From positions 124,001-188,000 of the forward strand of contig NZ_JNWO01000015.1 in NCBI RefSeq assembly GCF_000716435.1: a stretch of 64,000 nt of DNA, given 5' to 3'. Shown here piece by piece: positions 59,718 through 64,000 of this stretch. The position numbers and the translations under genes were made by a program. This DNA comes from Streptomyces xylophagus. Its GTDB lineage: Bacteria; Actinomycetota; Actinomycetes; Streptomycetales; Streptomycetaceae. A model generated the notes under the pieces. It was not told where the DNA came from. It made no database searches and saw only the letters and a program-made list of their open reading frames with translations. Position 1 is the stretch's first letter, and each line of letters opens with the position of its first letter.

Positions 59718-60392
59718 ATGATCCGCGTCAGCACCAAGTTCGACCGGCCGGAGCCCGCCGTGGTCAAGCAGCTGAGTGAGTTCTCCTCGGCCACCATCCA
59801 CGAGGCACAGGGCAGGCTCGGGGCGCTGGACTCGGCGATCAAGCCGGTCGACCGCACCATGTCCCTGTGCGGCCCCGCCTTCACCGTCCAGTGCGCCCCG
59901 CGCGACAACCTCATGCTTCAGACCGCCATCGCCTACGCCCGGCCCGGCGACGTCGTGGTCGTGTCCGCCGGCAACTACGAGGAGGCCGGCTCCTTCGGCG
60001 ACGTCCTCGCCAACGCCTGCCAGGCCAAGGGCCTCGCCGGTCTGATCACCGACACGGGCGTCCGCGACACCGAGGACCTGCGCGCCCTGGGCTTCCCGGT
60101 CTTCTCCCGCAGCGTCTCCATCAAGGGCACCGTCAAGGAGACCGTCGGCCCCATGTGCGAGCCCGTCACCGTCGGCGGCGTACTGGTCCGCCCCGGCGAC
60201 ATCATGCGCGCCGACGCCGACGGCGTGGTCGTCGTCCGCCGCGAGGATGCCGCCGAGGCGGCCACCGCCGCACAGGAACGGGTCGACGCCGAGGCGGGAT
60301 ACATCGCCGCGTACCGGGCGGGCAAGACCGTGATCGAGATGTGCGGCCTCGCGCCGGTCCTCGCGGCGAAAGGCTTGATCATCGAGGACTAG
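59718..60392 (+). CDS. RraA-like protein, 4-hydroxy-2-oxo acid aldolase/oxaloacetate decarboxylase type
   Basis: A 224-residue RraA-fold protein. The catalytic stretch GDVVVVSAGNYEEAGSFGDV and LANACQAKGLAGLITDTGVR with D following holds the metal-binding and pyruvate-enolate residues; MCEPVTVGGVLVRPGDIMRA is the second family motif. Members with this pattern are class II HMG/CHA aldolases that release pyruvate from 4-hydroxy-2-oxo acids, and decarboxylate oxaloacetate. Regulator-of-RNase-E function is not expected. It is nine bases after the aminotransferase gene and closes the operon. Confidence 0.85.
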   Translation: MIRVSTKFDRPEPAVVKQLSEFSSATIHEAQGRLGALDSAIKPVDRTMSLCGPAFTVQCAPRDNLMLQTAIAYARPGDVVVVSAGNYEEAGSFGDVLANACQAKGLAGLITDTGVRDTEDLRALGFPVFSRSVSIKGTVKETVGPMCEPVTVGGVLVRPGDIMRADADGVVVVRREDAAEAATAAQERVDAEAGYIAAYRAGKTVIEMCGLAPVLAAKGLIIED

Positions 60393-60495
60393 CGGGCTCG
60401 GCCCGACCGCGGACACCGCCCACCGCTGAGTACCGCGCCGGACATTTCCGTACCCCTGCATGTCGAACCGGGTCCGGATGCAAGGATGAGGCGCC

Positions 60496-61143
60496 ATGAC
60501 AGCAGGGTGGTGTTCTCGCACAGTACGGGCCGCGATGTTCGCGGCCGTCTGTGTGGTGCTCGCCGCCCTGGGCCACGTCCTGATGTCCGGCCGCCACGTG
60601 CCCGCGTGGGCGCTGCTCACCGGGCTCGCCGCGACCGGTGCGGCCGGCTGGTCCTTGGCGGGCCGTGAACGTGGGCTCCCCCTGGTAGTGACAGCCGTGG
60701 TCGCGACCCAGGCCGCCCTCCACTCCGCGTTCTCCCTCGCGCAGTCCGAGCAGGCGTCCACGTCGATGGGCTCCATGCACATGGGCTCCATGCACATGGA
60801 TGCCATGGACTCAATGGATATGGGCCACATGGACATGGCCCATATGTCCGACTCGGCTGGCGGCGGCGGTGTGTCGTCGTTCGGCATGTACGCCGCCCAC
60901 CTGCTGGCCGCCCTGCTCTGCGGGCTGTGGCTGGCACACGGAGAGCGGGCCGCCTTCCGCGTGCTGCGAGCTGTCGCCGGCCGGCTGGCGGCTCCGCTAC
61001 GACTGCTGCTCGCCCTGCCCGCCCCGCCGGACCGTCCGCGCGTCCGCGGGTGCCGCCCGCGCTCGGACCGGGCGCCGCGGCTTCTCCTTCTCGTCCACAC
61101 GATCATCTCTCGGGGTCCGCCCATAGGGACGGCTGCCGTCTGA
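60496..61143 (+). CDS. Met/His-rich membrane protein
   Basis: A 215-residue membrane protein with about four or five helices (AMFAAVCVVLAALGHVLMSG, GLPLVVTAVVATQAALHSAF, YAAHLLAALLCGLWLAHGE). Between helices 3 and 4 lies a run of Met-His motifs, SMGSMHMGSMHMDAMDSMDM and MGHMDMAHMS, ideal for Cu(I) or other soft-metal binding on the outer face. The C terminus ends HTIISRGPPIG. It lies beside an ECF sigma factor. Copper or silver handling is likely but unproven. The ATG at 60496 has ggatgagg before it. Confidence 0.75.
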   Translation: MTAGWCSRTVRAAMFAAVCVVLAALGHVLMSGRHVPAWALLTGLAATGAAGWSLAGRERGLPLVVTAVVATQAALHSAFSLAQSEQASTSMGSMHMGSMHMDAMDSMDMGHMDMAHMSDSAGGGGVSSFGMYAAHLLAALLCGLWLAHGERAAFRVLRAVAGRLAAPLRLLLALPAPPDRPRVRGCRPRSDRAPRLLLLVHTIISRGPPIGTAAV

Positions 61144-61260
61144 CGGCAACCGATCTCCCGAGGCTGCCCGTGCGCGCCTCGGGCCTCGGCCGTACGCCCG
61201 CGCCGACTTCGGCGCCGTAGGGCCGTCTCTCCCTTCACGGATGACTGAGAAGGACTTCAG

Positions 61261-61860
61261 GTGATCACTCCTGCCCTGCCCATCTCGCGCGACACGACGG
61301 CGTCGAGCGACGAGTCGGTGACCGACTGGGCGCTCGCCGCCCGCCACGGCGACTCCGCCGCCGTAGAGCACCTCGTGCGCGCCCTGCACCGCGACGTCCT
61401 GCGCTACGTCGCCCACCTCTGCGCCGATCCGCAGGCGGTGGACGACCTCGCGCAGGACACGTTCCTGCGGGCGCTCGGCAGCCTGCACCGCTTCGAGGGC
61501 CGGTCCTCGGCCCGGACCTGGCTGCTGTCCATCGCCCGCCGCGCGGTGATCGACAGCTACCGCCGGGCCGCCGCCCGCCCGCGCCTGTCCGACACGGCGG
61601 ACTGGCAACTCGCCGTCGAAATGGCTCAGCCCCAGGGCCTCCCGGGCTTCGACGACGGCGTGGCACTGCTCGACCTCCTCGCCGTCCTGCCGGACGAACG
61701 CCGCGAGGCGTTCCTCCTCACCCAACTCCTCGGCCTGCCCTACGAGGAGGCGGCGGAACGCAGCAACTGCCCTGTGGGGACGGTCCGTTCGAGGGTCGCC
61801 CGGGCCCGGGCGACCCTCGTGGACCTGCTGGCCGAAGGGGGCGCGGCGCACACTCCCTAG
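61261..61860 (+). CDS. ECF RNA polymerase sigma factor
   Basis: A 199-residue sigma factor. Region 2 has VLRYVAHLCADPQAVDDLAQ and DTFLRALGSLHRFEG; region 4 has LPDERREAFLLTQLLGLPYE followed by EAAERSNCPVGTVRSRVARA. The start is GTG 61261 after gagaaggac. No anti-sigma factor gene is downstream (a convergent hydrolase follows), and the gene upstream encodes the Met/His-rich membrane protein, which could act as or with the sensor. Confidence 0.9.
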   Translation: MITPALPISRDTTASSDESVTDWALAARHGDSAAVEHLVRALHRDVLRYVAHLCADPQAVDDLAQDTFLRALGSLHRFEGRSSARTWLLSIARRAVIDSYRRAAARPRLSDTADWQLAVEMAQPQGLPGFDDGVALLDLLAVLPDERREAFLLTQLLGLPYEEAAERSNCPVGTVRSRVARARATLVDLLAEGGAAHTP

Positions 61861-61877
61861 CCGGATTCCCTAGGGGG

Positions 61878-63650
61878 TCATCGCGCGGTCAGGCTCCACA
61901 GGTGGTCGGCCGTCCCGTTGTCGTCCCACTGCAGGACCTGCGCACCGGAGGTGGTGCTCATGTTGGTCACGCCGAGCAGCAGACCGCTGTTGTAGTTGGC
62001 GATCTTGTACGTGCCGTCCCCGGCCGGGATCAGCTGCCAGAGGTGGTCGGCGGTACCGTTGTCGCCCCAGATCAGGGCGGTACCGCCGTCCGTCGTGCCG
62101 GCGTTGGTGATGCCGAGCAGCAGCCCGCTCGCCTTGTTGGTGATCTTGTAGAGGCCGGAACCGGCGGCCGTCAGCGTCCAGGACTGACTCGTACCGGTGC
62201 TCGACGTGGCCTGAACGACCGCCGTCCCCTGGGCAGTCGCGGCCCCCTGCGTGTCCAGGGCCAGCCCGCTGTTCTTGTTCTTGATCTGGTACGTCCCCGC
62301 CAGCGAGGTCGAGGTCCCGCTGGGCGTGACGACCAGGTGGTAGCCGTCGGACGCGTTCATCGCGACCGGCACGGTGATCGAGCCGTTCGACACGGTGTAG
62401 TCGGCGTCCGAGACGGTGATCGGCGCCGACACGGCCGTCGTCCGCCCCTTCGACGGCGTGTACTCCAGCTTGACGTGCACGGTGCTGCCGAAGGCGGACA
62501 ACGACCCAAGTCCATTCACCTGTACGGCAGTTGAGCCGACCCCACCCCCGAAGATCACGCTGATCTGCTTCCCGTCACCGGTCAGCGCGGCGGCGCCGTC
62601 GATGCCGGTCTGGGCCGGGGGAGTGGTGGTGACCATGTTCCCCGACATGTCGCCGTACCACTTGTAGAGCCAGTACGACCCGTTGGGCGAGCCGCCGGTG
62701 TCGGTCAGGGTGTCGCCGAGGGTGCCGTAGTGGTTCCAGAAGGCCAGCTCGGCGTCATGGACGCCGGTCCGCTCGAACTTGGCGACGTAGCCGACCAGTT
62801 GGCCGGGGACACCGACCTCGCTCGTCGTGCCGTACTCCTCGATCGAGATCGGGCGCGGGCTGATGCCCAGGCTCGTTTCGAGCGCGCGGTACGCGGCCAC
62901 GTGCGCGGCGATGCTCTGCGAACCCTGCAGCTCGTGCCAGCTGACGATGTCGGGGACGGTGCCGCTCGCCTTGGCATCGGTGAGGAACGTGCTCATCCAG
63001 CTCTGGTTCCACGCCGAGTAACTCGGGCCCTGGATCGGCGTGTTGGCGTCCTTGGCGCGGACCTCCTTGTACGTCGTCGCCCACCCGGCGTCGAAGGCGC
63101 CGGCCGCCGAGGTGTCCCAGGTCCAGTCGGGCTCGTTCCACAGCTCGTACGCGCTGACGTTGGTGGCACCGGAGGACTTCACGGACGCGACCTGCTGGTC
63201 CACGGCGGACAGCCAGTCGCTCCAACTCACCCACTGGTAGGGGAAGTTCGGATACCAGTCGGGCATCCGGACCACCACCTTGGCACCCGCGCGCGCCGCC
63301 TTGGACGCCACGACCAGCGCGTCACCGGCAGGCGCCGGCTCACCGTTGGGCAGTTGGGAGCCGCCCGGCGCCATCTGCACGAAGGTGTTCGGCTTGAGCG
63401 GGGTGACCAGGCTGTCGGCAGGGGTGCTCGCGTCGGCCAGGCCGTAGAGGCTGCCAGTCGCCACATGGGTGACCGAGCGCAGGGTCGAGGCCGCGTTGAC
63501 GACCAGGGTGGTCGCGGAGGTGGGGGCGGCCTGGGCGGGAGTGGCGGTACCGAGGGCTGCGGCGGCCGTGAGGCTCGCGGCTCCGAGGGCCGCGACGAGG
63601 CGGCCGTAGTGTGCGGTCTGTCTGGGTTCAGGGTGTGCCGAGCGGCTCAT
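61878..63650 (-). CDS. Secreted glycoside hydrolase with C-terminal ricin-type lectin domain
   Basis: A 590-residue secreted enzyme. A signal peptide ends near residue 42 (LGTATPAQA). The catalytic TIM barrel is clan GH-A-like: acid/base Glu173 in YELWNEPDW and nucleophile Glu272 in ISIEEYG; GH39 or a related family fits best. A beta-sandwich region follows, then a ricin B/CBM13 domain (about 455-590) with GTYQIKNKNSGLALD and repeated GLLLGITN/GLLLGVTN and ADHLW motifs. Substrate: probably a plant or microbial polysaccharide. It is downstream of the ABC permease gene in the same direction. Confidence 0.88.
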   Translation of the reverse strand: MSRSAHPEPRQTAHYGRLVAALGAASLTAAAALGTATPAQAAPTSATTLVVNAASTLRSVTHVATGSLYGLADASTPADSLVTPLKPNTFVQMAPGGSQLPNGEPAPAGDALVVASKAARAGAKVVVRMPDWYPNFPYQWVSWSDWLSAVDQQVASVKSSGATNVSAYELWNEPDWTWDTSAAGAFDAGWATTYKEVRAKDANTPIQGPSYSAWNQSWMSTFLTDAKASGTVPDIVSWHELQGSQSIAAHVAAYRALETSLGISPRPISIEEYGTTSEVGVPGQLVGYVAKFERTGVHDAELAFWNHYGTLGDTLTDTGGSPNGSYWLYKWYGDMSGNMVTTTPPAQTGIDGAAALTGDGKQISVIFGGGVGSTAVQVNGLGSLSAFGSTVHVKLEYTPSKGRTTAVSAPITVSDADYTVSNGSITVPVAMNASDGYHLVVTPSGTSTSLAGTYQIKNKNSGLALDTQGAATAQGTAVVQATSSTGTSQSWTLTAAGSGLYKITNKASGLLLGITNAGTTDGGTALIWGDNGTADHLWQLIPAGDGTYKIANYNSGLLLGVTNMSTTSGAQVLQWDDNGTADHLWSLTAR

Positions 63651-63689
63651 GAAGGCTCCTGAGACGGTGAGTTGGGGTGGTGCGATGGC

Positions 63690-64000
63690 TCAGTCCTTGA
63701 CCGCGCCCGCGGTCACGCCGGCGGCCACATAGCGCTGGGCGAGGACGAGGAGTACTGCCGCGGGGACGGACGCGACGACGGCGGTGGCCATGATCGCGTT
63801 CCACTCCTGGTTGTTGTTGCCGATGTACTTGTAGATGCCGAGGGTGATCGGCCGCCAACTGCCGCCGCCGTCAAGGGTGTTGGCGAAGACGAAGTCGGAC
63901 CAGGCCCACAGGAAGCCGAACAGTGAGACCGTGACGATCGCGTTGCGGCTCAGCGGGAGGACGACCGACCGGAAGGTGCGCCAGGTGCCGGCGCCGTCGA
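63690..64000 (-). CDS. Carbohydrate ABC transporter permease, C-terminal part
   Basis: The last about 103 codons of a MalG-type inner-membrane permease; the gene continues past the right edge. The EAA loop is present as DGAGTWRTFRSVVLPLSRN, followed by hydrophobic helices (NAIVTVSLFGFLWAWSDFV, ATAVVASVPAAVLLVLAQRY) and the typical end YVAAGVTAGAVKD. It is followed after 39 bases by the secreted hydrolase gene, which suggests a sugar-uptake operon in which the hydrolase supplies the oligosaccharide. Confidence 0.92.
   Translation of the reverse strand, partial: DGAGTWRTFRSVVLPLSRNAIVTVSLFGFLWAWSDFVFANTLDGGGSWRPITLGIYKYIGNNNQEWNAIMATAVVASVPAAVLLVLAQRYVAAGVTAGAVKD

Noticed and set aside
60760..60850. 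Repetitive atgggctccatgcac-like DNA as a satellite repeat
   Set aside because: The repetition follows from the Met-His codons of the metal-binding loop and lies within a continuous gene.
58527..61238. 903-residue minus-strand frame over the aminotransferase, RraA and Met/His-rich genes
   Set aside because: It crosses three genes with clear family motifs on the other strand and shows only biased codon-shadow composition.
1..64000. tRNA, rRNA, integrase, transposase or att sites
   Set aside because: No cloverleaf, rRNA-like stretch or recombinase motif was recognised on either strand by eye; a covariance-model scan would settle this.

Overview
The window is about 64 kb of very GC-rich DNA with strong third-position G/C bias, many GTG starts, purine-rich Shine-Dalgarno sites and dense gene packing. 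Gene content and order (ptsH, GNAT/acyl-CoA synthetase fusion, thymidine kinase, sepH, ferrochelatase, cutRS, DUF4193, dut, DUF3710, kdpDE, DUF3159, TrkA pair, TRAM methyltransferase) are those of a Streptomyces chromosome core. The species cannot be named from sequence alone. No rRNA, tRNA, CRISPR array, integrase or transposase was recognised.

Positions 1-35213 are mostly conserved core. They hold the end of an M23 peptidase, a GntR regulator, HPr, the Pat-type protein acetyltransferase, thymidine kinase, a rhodanese, SepH (cell division), a lactone-oxidase-like flavoprotein with an MFS exporter, haem synthesis (hemH) with an inositol-phosphatase homologue, the CutRS two-component system, small conserved actinobacterial proteins, dut, a secreted alginate-lyase-like enzyme, an orphan ABC ATPase, orphan KdpDE, two TrkA subunits divergent from an APC transporter, and an RNA (uracil-5-)methyltransferase. 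Two local oddities stand out. The hemH/inositol-phosphatase junction is duplicated in tandem, giving a 42-codon hybrid ORF, and a small gene next door carries a long perfect inverted repeat in its coding region.

Positions 35214-50248 are accessory and partly decayed. They hold an aldo/keto reductase fragment, a TetR-controlled esterase-cyclase operon that runs into remnants of an acyl-CoA ligase and an MFS transporter, an amidase, a methyltransferase with an in-frame TAG, a TetR/DUF998 pair followed by a short ORF encoding a repeated PHMPY peptide, a carotenoid oxygenase, an ECF sigma factor with a C-terminal extension, and a MarR-MFS-isochorismatase operon with a perfect 19-bp operator-like palindrome.

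Positions 50402-60392 look like a catabolic locus: a 2-hydroxyacid dehydrogenase and LysR regulator next to pxpABC (ATP-dependent lactam opening), an MHS-family carrier, a short-chain dehydrogenase, a class I aminotransferase and an RraA-type aldolase. Read together, these suggest uptake, opening and transamination of a substituted pyroglutamate-like lactam, followed by retro-aldol cleavage to pyruvate and a second oxo-acid. This is inference from gene content. The window ends with a Met/His-rich membrane protein beside an ECF sigma factor, a secreted glycoside hydrolase with a ricin-type lectin domain, and the end of a sugar ABC permease.
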